DNA of 34,865 bases, from positions 1 to 34,865 of the forward strand of contig NZ_JAUXNA010000277.1 of NCBI RefSeq assembly GCF_030682935.1, read 5' to 3'. The stretch is from Polaromonas sp. Lineage in GTDB: Bacteria; Pseudomonadota; Gammaproteobacteria; Burkholderiales; Burkholderiaceae_C. Position 1 is the stretch's first letter, and every line of letters starts with the position of its first letter. Position numbers and translations under genes: made by a program. Positions 1-8,243 of this stretch are shown piece after piece. The notes beneath the pieces are model-generated. The model was not told the origin of the DNA. It searched no databases and saw only the letters and a list, made by a program, of their open reading frames with translations.

Positions 1-2316
1 CTGGTCAATGTCCAGGCGCAGCTCCTTGACCGCTTCATTCCAGTTGTCGTTGACGCCGCGGGTGCTCGGACTCTGGCGCATCACGCCCGTGACTTCGTCG
101 GCGCGCGCGCGCAACACCTTCGGGTCGGGCCCTATGACGCGAAACTGCACCGGATACGCCACGGGGGGGCCGTTGGCCAGCAGCTTGACGCGGCCACGCG
201 CCTCGGGGAACTCCTGCGCCAGCAAGGCCGGCAGCTTGGCGCGCAGCAGCTCGCGCGTCTTCAGGTCCGGCGGCAGCACGATCAGCTGCGACACGTTGGT
301 TTGCGGAAAAACCTGGTCCAGCGGCAAATAAAAGCGCGGCACGCCCGAGCCGACCCAGGTGCTGACCGATTGCACGCCCGGCTCGGCCAGCAAGCGCGCC
401 TCCAGCCGTTTCACCACAACCTCGTTGGCGGCGAACGAGGTGCCCTCGGGGAACCACAGGTCCACCATGAGTTCGGGCCGGCTGGAGTCGGGGAAGAACT
501 GCTGCTGCACCTTGCCCATGCCGGCAATGCCCAGCGCAAACAGCAGCACCGTGGCGCCAATGGTGATCCAGCGGTGCTGCACGCAGCCGTTCACGGCGCG
601 GCGGAACAGCTTGTAAAACGGGCTGTTGAACATCTCGTGGGGGCCCTCCACGGCGTGCCCCGCCTGGGCTTCGGCCAGCACATGCGGCGGTGTTTTGAGC
701 AGCAGCGTGCCCAGGTAGGGCACAAAGTAGACCGAGACCACCCAGCTGGTGATCAGCGCAATCGTGGTCACCGCAAAAATGGCAAAGGTGTACTCGCCCA
801 CCGTCGATTTGGCCAAGCCAATCGGCAGGAAACCCGCCGCCGTGATCAGCGTGCCCGTGAGCATGGGCATGGCCGTGAGCTCATAGGCAAAGGTCGCCGA
901 GCGCACCTTGTCGTAGCCTTCCTCCATTTTGCGCACCATCATTTCCACGGCAATGATGGCGTCATCGACCATCAGGCCCAGCGCGATGATCAGCGAACCC
1001 AGCGAAATCTTGTGCAGCCCGATGCCCCAGTAATTCATGGCCAGAAACGTCACCGCCAGCACGAGCGGAATGGTGATGCCCACCACCAGCCCGGGCCGCA
1101 TGTCCAGTGTCCAGCGCCGCCACAGCGGATGCCGGCCCGGCCGCTTGTGCAGCCCCAGGGCCACCACGCTGACTGCCAGCACAATCACCACGGCCTCTAT
1201 CAGCACCTTGACGAATTCGTTGACCGACGTGGCGACGGTCTTGGGCTGGTCCTGAATCTGCACCAGCTTGACGCCCGCCGGCAGCGCGGCCCCGATGCGC
1301 TCGGTGGCCGCACGCAGCGCCTTGCCCAGCACGATGATGTCGCCGCCCTTGGCCATCGACACGCCCAGCGCAATCACTTCCTTGCCGTCGTGGCGGACCT
1401 TCACCACGGGCGGGTCCACGTAGCCACGCCGCACCTCGGCGATGTCACCCAGCCGCAGCTGCAGGCTGCCGGCACCGGTGCCCGCGCCATAACCCGCGCC
1501 GCGTATCGGCATCGCCTTGAGGTCTTCGAGCGCGTTGAAGGCGCCGGCCACGCGTACCTGGACCACATCGCCCGGCGTTTGCACGGCACCGGCCGATTCG
1601 ACCGCGTTTTGCTGGCTCAGCTGCGCCAGCACGGCGTTCAGGTCCAGGCCGAGTTGGGCCAGGCGTTTTTGCGAAATCTCGATGAACAGCTTTTCATCCT
1701 GCGCGCCGAACAGCTCGACCTTGGCCACGTCCGTCACCCGCAGCAACTGCTGGCGCAGGTCGTCGGCCAGGGTTTTGACTTCGGCGTAGCTGAAACCCTC
1801 GGACTCCAGCGCATAAATCACACCGTACACATCGCCGAATTCATCGTTAAAGAACGGCCCGACCACACCGCCAGGCAGCGTGGCGCGGATGTCACCGACT
1901 TTTTTGCGCACCGTGTACCAGACGTTGGTCACATCCGACGGTTTGGAGGAGTCCTTGACCTGGAAGATGATCTGCGACTCGCCCGGCTTGGAATAGCTGC
2001 GGATCCGGTCGGCGTAAGGCACCTCCTGCAGCGTGCGCTCAATCTTGTCGGTCACCTGCTCGGCCACCTGCTGCGCGCTCGCGCCCGGCCAGTAGGTGCG
2101 CACCACCATGACGCGAAACGTAAACGGCGGGTCCTCGTCCTGCCCCAGCTGGAAGTAGGCGGCAACGCCCAGCACCATCAGCACCACCAGCAGGTAGCGG
2201 GTCAGCGCCGGATGCTCCAGCGCCCACCGGGACAGGTTGAACCTCGAAGCCCGGGTCGCGCCGGCATCCAGGCCGTCGCCTGCCGGCTCGCCGGTGTCGT
2301 GATTTTTCTGTGTCAT
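1..2316 (-). CDS. Efflux RND transporter permease subunit (AcrB/MdtB-like), 3' end beyond the left edge
   Basis: Reverse-strand translation from ATG at 2316 gives MTQKNHDTGEPAG...RWALEHPALTRYLLVVLMVLGVAAYFQLGQDEDPPFTFRVMVVRTYWPGASAQQVAEQVTDKIERTLQEVPYADRIRSYSKPGESQIIFQVKDSS..., typical RND permease, including the TM4 motif region (LIIALGLMVDDAIIAVEMMVRKMEEG). Open to the window edge, so missing from the ORF track. Confidence 0.95.
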   Translation of the reverse strand, partial: MTQKNHDTGEPAGDGLDAGATRASRFNLSRWALEHPALTRYLLVVLMVLGVAAYFQLGQDEDPPFTFRVMVVRTYWPGASAQQVAEQVTDKIERTLQEVPYADRIRSYSKPGESQIIFQVKDSSKPSDVTNVWYTVRKKVGDIRATLPGGVVGPFFNDEFGDVYGVIYALESEGFSYAEVKTLADDLRQQLLRVTDVAKVELFGAQDEKLFIEISQKRLAQLGLDLNAVLAQLSQQNAVESAGAVQTPGDVVQVRVAGAFNALEDLKAMPIRGAGYGAGTGAGSLQLRLGDIAEVRRGYVDPPVVKVRHDGKEVIALGVSMAKGGDIIVLGKALRAATERIGAALPAGVKLVQIQDQPKTVATSVNEFVKVLIEAVVIVLAVSVVALGLHKRPGRHPLWRRWTLDMRPGLVVGITIPLVLAVTFLAMNYWGIGLHKISLGSLIIALGLMVDDAIIAVEMMVRKMEEGYDKVRSATFAYELTAMPMLTGTLITAAGFLPIGLAKSTVGEYTFAIFAVTTIALITSWVVSVYFVPYLGTLLLKTPPHVLAEAQAGHAVEGPHEMFNSPFYKLFRRAVNGCVQHRWITIGATVLLFALGIAGMGKVQQQFFPDSSRPELMVDLWFPEGTSFAANEVVVKRLEARLLAEPGVQSVSTWVGSGVPRFYLPLDQVFPQTNVSQLIVLPPDLKTRELLRAKLPALLAQEFPEARGRVKLLANGPPVAYPVQFRVIGPDPKVLRARADEVTGVMRQSPSTRGVNDNWNEAVKELRLDIDQ

Positions 2317-2323
2317 GCCGGAC

Positions 2324-3478
2324 TCACTTCGCACCAGAGGCTGAGGCCGCGCTCGAACTCGCTACTGAATCAATAGCTGCCTGCGCTCGTCCAGCGGTGG
2401 CTAGAGAACTATTTGACTGATAAATACTGACCTTCTGGCCGGGCGACAGCACATGCACGCCCGCGCTGACCACCCGCATGCCGGACTGCAGGCCCGAGGC
2501 CACGACGACCTCGTTGCCATCGGCCGTGGCGATCTCGATCACCTGCGGTTTGACGGTCAGGGTGGCCGGGTCGAGCACCCAGACCGCCGTGGCCTGGCCC
2601 TGCTGCCACAAGGCCGTGGTCGGCAGCTTGATGACGGGCACACCCGCAGCGCCGGGGGCTTCGGGCGTGATGTAGACCGTCGCGCCCAGCGCGGGCGGCG
2701 CGTTGGCATCAATCGACGCCTTGACGGCATAGGTGCGCGTCACCGGGTCGCTGCTCGCGGCCACCTCGCGCACCTTGCCCTGCAGTTCGGTGTTTTGTGC
2801 CCAGACCCGTATCTTCACGGGCGCGCCCACCTTGACGGCGGCCACCCGGTCTTCGGGCACCGAGAACACCACGTCGCGCACGCCGTCGGCCGCAATGCGC
2901 AGCACCGGCGCGCCGGCCGCCACGACCTGGCCCTGCTCGGCCTCTATGGCCGTGACAACGCCAGACACGTCGGCTTTGAGCACGGCATAGCCGGCCTGGT
3001 TGCCTTGCACCGCCAGTTGGGACTGCGCCTGCGCCAGCTGCGCCTGGGCCGCCTTGAGCGCGGCTTCCCGCCGCTCCAGTTCCGCGCCGCTGATGAAGTT
3101 CTGGTCTTTAAGCGTTTGGTAGCGCCTGAAATCAGCCGCCGCCAGGTCCCGGTTGGTGACCGCTGCCGCCACCTGCGCGCGGGCCGCATCGGCAGCCAGT
3201 TGATAGTCCTGCGGGTCCAGCTGCGCCAGCACCTGCCCGGCCTTTACATGCTGGCCCAGCTCGGCCTGGCGCTCGATGATCTTGCCGCCGACCCGAAAAC
3301 CCAGCCGGGACTCGACTTGCGCCCTGACTTCTCCCGCATATTCCCGGCGCGAGGACACGGCGTCGACACCCACAGTGATCACTTTCACGGCCCGCACCGG
3401 CTCCTCTGGCGGCGCGGATTTGGAGCAGGCGGCCATGAAAACGGCGACGCCTGCCAGGGTAAAAATGATTTTTTTCAT
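2324..3478 (-). CDS. RND efflux periplasmic adaptor (membrane fusion) lipoprotein
   Basis: MKKIIFTLAGVAVFMAACSKSAPPEEP (lipobox-like VFMAAC), RVGGKIIERQAELGQHVKAGQVLAQLDPQDYQLA lipoyl/hairpin motif. Start set to ATG at 3478 rather than the upstream extension. Confidence 0.93.
   Translation of the reverse strand: MKKIIFTLAGVAVFMAACSKSAPPEEPVRAVKVITVGVDAVSSRREYAGEVRAQVESRLGFRVGGKIIERQAELGQHVKAGQVLAQLDPQDYQLAADAARAQVAAAVTNRDLAAADFRRYQTLKDQNFISGAELERREAALKAAQAQLAQAQSQLAVQGNQAGYAVLKADVSGVVTAIEAEQGQVVAAGAPVLRIAADGVRDVVFSVPEDRVAAVKVGAPVKIRVWAQNTELQGKVREVAASSDPVTRTYAVKASIDANAPPALGATVYITPEAPGAAGVPVIKLPTTALWQQGQATAVWVLDPATLTVKPQVIEIATADGNEVVVASGLQSGMRVVSAGVHVLSPGQKVSIYQSNSSLATAGRAQAAIDSVASSSAASASGAK
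2362..2426 (+). repeat. 65-bp dispersed repeat, copy 1 (inside the RND adaptor 3' coding end)
   Basis: ctactgaatcaatagctgcctgcgctcgtccagcggtggctagagaactatttgactgataaata; aligns without gaps to the other copies. Confidence 0.7.
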
Positions 3479-3534
3479 GGTCTGATGGGATGAGGACGCG
3501 GGCAAGGGGCGAGGCAGAAGGACCCTCGAAACCC

Positions 3535-3560
3535 GACTAATGACTGATCGGTTAGTAATC
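3535..3560. promoter_or_regulatory. Candidate TetR/AcrR-family operator (26-bp imperfect palindrome)
   Basis: gactaatgactgatcggttagtaatc; 9 of 13 dyad positions are symmetric, and the half-site resembles the ACnGATCnGT core of TetR-family operators. It overlaps the -10 of the predicted adaptor promoter. Confidence 0.6.
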
Positions 3561-3585
3561 TAAGAGATACACCCAAGCTTGTCAA
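3557..3585 (-). promoter_or_regulatory. Sigma-70-like promoter for the RND efflux operon
   Basis: Reverse strand TTGACA-17 nt-TAGATT; the -35 is a perfect consensus. Confidence 0.6.
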
Positions 3586-3600
3586 GCGACAATCCGCCGC

Positions 3601-4446
3601 ATGACTCAAGGCCCTCCCCCACTGGTACACGGCGTCAGCCATTACGAGAATTTTCCGGTCGCCTCCGTGCTGTGCCCGCCGCATCTGCGGCCGGCCATCG
3701 CGGCGATTTACTGGTTCGCCCGCACCGCTGACGACATCGCTGACGAGGGCGATGCCGCGCCGCAAACGCGCCTGGACGATCTGGCCGCCTACCGCGCAGA
3801 CCTGATGGCGACCGCCAGCGGCCTGCCGCCCTCAAAGCGCTGGGCCGGCGTGTTTGCACAGCTGGGCCCGGTGATGGCGCAATTCGCCCTGCCCGTGAAT
3901 TTGCTGGCTGATTTGCTCAGCGCCTTTGAGCAGGACGTGGTCAAGCAGCGCTACGCCAGCCAGGCCGAGTTGCTCGACTACTGCCGCCGCTCGGCCAACC
4001 CGGTGGGCCGGCTGCTGCTGCACCTGTACGGCGTGGATGACGCGGCGTCGCTACAACAAAGCGACTGCATCTGCACCGCGCTACAACTGATCAACTTCTG
4101 GCAGGACCTGAGCGTGGATATTCCGCGCGGCCGGATTTACCTGCCCGCTGACGCGTGGGGCCCGCACGGCGTGGATGAAGCGCAACTGCTGGGCCTGCAA
4201 AGCAATCCAAATACTATAAATTTAATAGCGACCAACACCCGCCACGCAAGGGCTAGCATGCTAAAAGGCTTAAAACTCGTAAAAAAGGTGCCCGGGCGCG
4301 GCGGCTGGGAACTGCGGCTGGTGGTGCAAGGCGGCCTGCGTATTCTGGACAAAATCGAGGCCTTGAACTTCAACACCCTGCAGCAACGCCCCAAGCTCAG
4401 GGCCTGGGATGTGCTGGTGATGGGCTGGCGCGCGCTCTGGATGTGA
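3601..4446 (+). CDS. hpnC: Squalene synthase HpnC (hydroxysqualene synthase)
   Basis: HYENFPVASVLCPPHLRPAIAAIYWFARTADDIADEGDA, LLHLYGV, QLINFWQDLSVDIPRGRIYLP, GWELRLVVQGGLRILDKIEAL. Confidence 0.93.
   Translation: MTQGPPPLVHGVSHYENFPVASVLCPPHLRPAIAAIYWFARTADDIADEGDAAPQTRLDDLAAYRADLMATASGLPPSKRWAGVFAQLGPVMAQFALPVNLLADLLSAFEQDVVKQRYASQAELLDYCRRSANPVGRLLLHLYGVDDAASLQQSDCICTALQLINFWQDLSVDIPRGRIYLPADAWGPHGVDEAQLLGLQSNPNTINLIATNTRHARASMLKGLKLVKKVPGRGGWELRLVVQGGLRILDKIEALNFNTLQQRPKLRAWDVLVMGWRALWM
4214..4278 (+). repeat. 65-bp dispersed repeat, copy 2 (diverged, inside hpnC)
   Basis: ctataaatttaatagcgaccaacacccgccacgcaagggctagcatgctaaaaggcttaaaactc; stem and GGGCTAG segment align, tail diverged. 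Confidence 0.5.
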
Positions 4447-4504
4447 CTGGTATCGCATCAAAAGTAGCCGGCATTTTTCCGACGGGCCGCCCCAAGGAAA
4501 AATA

Positions 4505-4550
4505 GCCCACGCGGGGGGCCGCGAATTACACGAGGTGAACAGCGTGGGGG
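4505..4550 (-). repeat. GC-rich dispersed repeat, copy A (just before hpnD)
   Basis: Reverse strand CCCCCACGCTGTTCACCTCGTGTAATTCGCGGCCCCCCGCGTGGGC, about 40/46 identical to 5420-5465 in opposite orientation. Confidence 0.75.
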
Positions 4551-4576
4551 CCATTTCAGCGTGCAACAATCCCCGC

Positions 4577-5419
4577 ATGACGCCCGAGCACTATGTCCAG
4601 CAAAAAGCCGCCGCTTCCGGCAGCAGTTTTTATTACGCCTTCCTGTTTTTGCCCAAAGAACGGCGCGCCGCCATCACCGCGTTTTACGCCTTCTGCCGCG
4701 AAATCGACGATGTCGTCGATGAAGTGCTGGAGCCCAGCGTGGCGCACAGCAAACTGGCCTGGTGGCAAGGCGAGGTCACCCAGTCCTTTGCCGGCAAGCC
4801 GACGCATCCGGTGATGCAGGCGCTGATGCCGCTGGCCGCCACCTACCGCATCGAGGCGCGCCATTTGCAGGCGGTCATCGAAGGCTGCCAGATGGATCTG
4901 GCGCAAAACCGCTACCTTGATTTCCCCGGTCTGACGCAATACTGCCACCTGGTGGCGGGCATCGTCGGCGAAGTGGCGGCGCGCATTTTTGGCCAGACTG
5001 ACGACGCCACCACCGCCTACGCCCACAAGCTGGGCCTGGCGTTCCAGCTCACCAACATCATCCGCGACGTGGGTGAAGACGCGATGCGCGGCCGTATTTA
5101 CCTGCCGGTCAATGAGTTGCAGCAGTTTGACGTGAAGTCGCACGAGATTTTGAAGCGCCAGTATTCCGAGCGTTTCACCGCGCTGATGCAGTTCCAGACC
5201 GAACGCGCACTGGCGCTGTATGACGAAGCGCTGGCGCTGCTGCCAGACGCCGACCGCCGCGCCCAGAAGCCCGGCCTCATGATGGCCAGCATTTACCGCA
5301 CGCTGCTGCGCGAAATTGCCGCCGACAACTACCAGGTGCTGCACCAGCGCGTCAGCCTGACGCCGCTGCGCAAGTTCTGGCTGGCCTGGAAAACGCAGGC
5401 CTTTGGCCGAGTGCAATGA
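4577..5419 (+). CDS. hpnD: Presqualene diphosphate synthase HpnD
   Basis: MTPEHYVQQKAAASGSSFYYAFLFLPKERRAAITAFYAFCREIDDVVDEV, QLTNIIRDVGEDAMRGRIYLP. Start moved from 4535 to ATG 4577. Confidence 0.94.
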   Translation: MTPEHYVQQKAAASGSSFYYAFLFLPKERRAAITAFYAFCREIDDVVDEVLEPSVAHSKLAWWQGEVTQSFAGKPTHPVMQALMPLAATYRIEARHLQAVIEGCQMDLAQNRYLDFPGLTQYCHLVAGIVGEVAARIFGQTDDATTAYAHKLGLAFQLTNIIRDVGEDAMRGRIYLPVNELQQFDVKSHEILKRQYSERFTALMQFQTERALALYDEALALLPDADRRAQKPGLMMASIYRTLLREIAADNYQVLHQRVSLTPLRKFWLAWKTQAFGRVQ

Positions 5420-5465
5420 CCCCCACGCTTTTCACTTCGTGTAATGCGCTGCCCCCCGAGGGGGC
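5420..5465 (+). repeat. GC-rich dispersed repeat, copy B (directly after the hpnD stop codon)
   Basis: CCCCCACGCTTTTCACTTCGTGTAATGCGCTGCCCCCCGAGGGGGC. Confidence 0.75.
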
Positions 5466-5549
5466 CGCTGCGCCTGCGGCCCGGCAAAGCCGGTTCCGCG
5501 GCCCCTGCTGGTGGAGAGGGAAAGCGCCTGCTTCTAGTGATGTGGCCAC

Positions 5550-6821
5550 ATGAAGGTTGCCATTGTCGGCGCAGGCTGGGCCGGTTGCGCCGCAGCCGTA
5601 GAGGCCACGCGCCTGGGCCATCAGGCCACTCTTTTTGAAGCGGCCCGCACGCCAGGCGGGCGCGCCCGGCGTGTCAGCGCCAGCCTGTCAGGCCAGCCGC
5701 TCGACCTGGACAACGGCCAGCACATCCTGATTGGCGCGTATTCGGAAACCCTCATGCTGATGAAGGACCTGGGCGTGGACCCGGGCGCCAGCCTGCTGCG
5801 CCTGCCGCTCACGCTGCAGTTCCCCGATGGCAGCGGGCTCAGGCTGCCCGCACTGCCGGCCCCGCTGGACGCCTTGGCCGGCATTTTGGTTGCACGCGGC
5901 TGGTCGTGGGCCGACAAGCTGTCGCTGCTCAAGGTGGCGCTGGGCTGGCAGCTGGACCGGTTCCAGTGCCCGCCCGGGCAATCGGTGGCCGACCTGTGCC
6001 GGGGCTTGACGCCCAACGCCATGGCCGCGCTGATCGAGCCGCTGTGCGTGTCGGCGCTGAACACTCCGGCCGACCGCGCCAGCGGGCAGGTGTTTTTGCG
6101 CGTGATGCGCGATGCACTGTTTACCCAAAGCGGCGGCTCCAACCTGCTGCTGCCACGCCGGGACCTGAGCGCCTTGCTGCCCGATGCGGCGCTGGCCTGG
6201 CTGGCCGCGCAAGGCAGGCCCGCCCGCTTGGGCATCCGAGTGCAAGGCATCGCGCCTGCGACCTCGGGCTGGGTGCTCACGGCAGACCGTCGCGAAGCCT
6301 TTGACCGCGTGCTGCTGGCCTGCCCCCCGCACGAAGCGGCGCGGCTGGTGGCGGGCAGCGGCGTGGCGGCCGACGGCTGGCTGGCGCACGCGCGCGGCCT
6401 GCAGCACGAGGCGCTGACCACCGTCTATGCCCACGCACCCGATGCGCGTCTGAGCCAGCCCATGCTGGCGCTGCGGTCCACGCCCACCGAACCGGCCCAG
6501 TTTGTGCTGGACCGCGGGCAACTGGGCGGCTCGCCGGGTCTGCTCGCGTTTGTCATCAGTGCCAGCGTGGGCGACAGCGCCACGCTGACGCGGCAGGTGC
6601 TGGCGCAAGCCGCCCGGCAATTGGGTTTGAGCGCGCTGCAGGCGGTGCAAACCATTGTGGAAAAGCGCGCCACCTTTGCCTGCACGCCGGGCTTGCAGCG
6701 CCCCGCCGCCGAAGTGGCCGCTGGCCTGCTGGCCTGCGGCGACTATATAGAAGGGCCTTACCCGGCCACGCTCGAAGGTGCCGTGCGTTCAGGCCTGGCT
6801 GCGGCACGGCGCTTACGCTGA
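5550..6821 (+). CDS. hpnE: Hydroxysqualene dehydroxylase HpnE (FAD-dependent, phytoene-desaturase-like)
   Basis: MKVAIVGAGWAGCAAAVEATRLGHQATLFEAARTPGGRARR (FAD dinucleotide-binding motif), LACGDYIEGPYPATLEGAVRSGLAAARRL; directly follows hpnC-hpnD. Confidence 0.92.
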   Translation: MKVAIVGAGWAGCAAAVEATRLGHQATLFEAARTPGGRARRVSASLSGQPLDLDNGQHILIGAYSETLMLMKDLGVDPGASLLRLPLTLQFPDGSGLRLPALPAPLDALAGILVARGWSWADKLSLLKVALGWQLDRFQCPPGQSVADLCRGLTPNAMAALIEPLCVSALNTPADRASGQVFLRVMRDALFTQSGGSNLLLPRRDLSALLPDAALAWLAAQGRPARLGIRVQGIAPATSGWVLTADRREAFDRVLLACPPHEAARLVAGSGVAADGWLAHARGLQHEALTTVYAHAPDARLSQPMLALRSTPTEPAQFVLDRGQLGGSPGLLAFVISASVGDSATLTRQVLAQAARQLGLSALQAVQTIVEKRATFACTPGLQRPAAEVAAGLLACGDYIEGPYPATLEGAVRSGLAAARRLR

Positions 6822-6844
6822 ATGATGTCCATCTTGACAAACTG

Positions 6845-6895
6845 CTATTGAATATATAGCTACTTGTGCCCGCAGTTGTTTGGCTTCACTCGCTT
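6845..6895 (+). repeat. 65-bp dispersed repeat, copy 3 (partial, at the GST 3' end)
   Basis: ctattgaatatatagctacttgtgcccgcagttgtttggc... matches the first half of the unit. Confidence 0.6.
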
Positions 6896-7515
6896 TTTAT
6901 CATTAACTGAACGGTCTGAAAGGCGGGCCGCGCCAGGCAATGCTGCAGCCACTCGCCAACGCGTGGGCTCTGCACCATCAACGCACTGGCGCCTTGCACC
7001 CACGCCATCACGGACGCAACGCAAACGTCGGCCACGGTAAAGCGTTCACCGGCCAGGTAGCGGCGGGTTTGCAGGTGCTGCTCGAGCACACGCAAGGGGG
7101 TGAGCAAGCGGCGCTGGGCTTCGTCGGCCAACTGGGGCTTGCGCCGCTCGGGCGGCATCAAGGCGCTGTGCATCAAGTAAGTCAGCGCGTCTTTTTCACA
7201 CTCGTTAACCACCCAGAAACTCCAGCGCAGGATGTCGGCCAGCTCGGCAGGCGTTTCAGCGGCCAGCGACAATCCACCGCCCTTGAAACGCTCCGCCAGG
7301 TACAGCGCGCAGGCCATCGACTCCCAGACCAGCACGCCGTCATCGTCCACCACGGGAATGCGGCCGTTCGGGTTCAGGGCCAAGAACTCGGGCGTACGCG
7401 TGGCGCCGCCCAGGTAAGGCAGGTCCATGTGTTCATAGTCCAGCCCCAGCTCCTCGGCAACCCACAGCGGACGCGCCGCGCGGGACGCCGCCGTTCCGTA
7501 AATCTTCAATGCCAT
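6886..7515 (-). CDS. Glutathione S-transferase family protein
   Basis: MALKIYGTAASRAARPLWVAEELGLDYEHMDLPY...NPNGRIPVVDDDGVLVWESMACALYLAERF; ATG 7515 preferred. Confidence 0.9.
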   Translation of the reverse strand: MALKIYGTAASRAARPLWVAEELGLDYEHMDLPYLGGATRTPEFLALNPNGRIPVVDDDGVLVWESMACALYLAERFKGGGLSLAAETPAELADILRWSFWVVNECEKDALTYLMHSALMPPERRKPQLADEAQRRLLTPLRVLEQHLQTRRYLAGERFTVADVCVASVMAWVQGASALMVQSPRVGEWLQHCLARPAFQTVQLMIKSE

Positions 7516-7528
7516 ATTTGAAAAGGGT

Positions 7529-8224
7529 TTAGCGCGGAAACAGCGCACACAGCTCGGTCAGCGTGCGTACGGTTTCATGCGGCACGGCGGGGTGCACCCA
7601 CGCCTCGTCAGCGCGGTTGACCCACACGGTCTGCATGCCGCAATCAAGGGCGCCCAGCACATCAAGCGCCGCATCGTCGCCCACATGCAGCACCTGCGCG
7701 GGCAGCACGCTGGCGGCGCTGGCTGCTGCGTGAAAAATGCGGGGATCGGGTTTGCCCAAGCCAAACTGCTGGGCACTGATGCTGGCCTTGAAATACGCGT
7801 CAATGCCAATGCGCTGGATGTCCGCATTGCCATTGGACAGCGCCACCAGCGGAAAGCGGCTGGATAAAAACTCAAGCGCCAGCACGGCATCATCAAACAG
7901 GGTGACCCGGTTGCGTTCGGCAAAAAAGACCTCAAACGCCTGCTCGGCCAGCAAGGGATCTTCACCGGAACGGTACAGCGCGAGCCGGATGGCTTCGCGG
8001 CGAATGGCGCTCAGGTTGTACTTCAACTCGGGGCGCGAACGCGTCACATGCGCGCGGACATCATGCCGCGCCGCGGGATTGGAAAACAGCGCAGCGGTCA
8101 TCGGAGCGTGCTGGCCAAGCCAATCATCCAGCGCCTTCTCGGCCCGTTCAATGGCGGGCCAGATCGGCCACAAGGTGTCATCAAGATCCAGCGTAATCGC
8201 TTTGATATTTGTCAGGTCCAGCAT
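7529..8224 (-). CDS. HAD family hydrolase
   Basis: MLDLTNIKAITLDLDDTLWPIWPAIERAE (DxDxT motif), LVALSNGNADIQRIG, FGLGKPDPRIFHAA, VLHVGDDAALDVLGA; ATG 8224 preferred over the longer ORF. Confidence 0.9.
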   Translation of the reverse strand: MLDLTNIKAITLDLDDTLWPIWPAIERAEKALDDWLGQHAPMTAALFSNPAARHDVRAHVTRSRPELKYNLSAIRREAIRLALYRSGEDPLLAEQAFEVFFAERNRVTLFDDAVLALEFLSSRFPLVALSNGNADIQRIGIDAYFKASISAQQFGLGKPDPRIFHAAASAASVLPAQVLHVGDDAALDVLGALDCGMQTVWVNRADEAWVHPAVPHETVRTLTELCALFPR

Positions 8225-8243
8225 AGGTAGGCGAGAATAACCC

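Noticed and set aside
301-2376. 691-aa plus-strand ORF
   Set aside because: Antisense to the well-supported RND permease; His/Arg/Gln-rich composition typical of shadow ORFs in GC-rich coding DNA.
2453-3493. 346-aa plus-strand ORF
   Set aside because: Antisense to the RND adaptor gene, no recognisable domain.
4556-5416. 286-aa minus-strand ORF opposite hpnD
   Set aside because: Shadow ORF; hpnD on the plus strand has clear family motifs.
5688-6650. 320-aa minus-strand ORF opposite hpnE
   Set aside because: Shadow ORF with low-complexity composition; hpnE is well supported.
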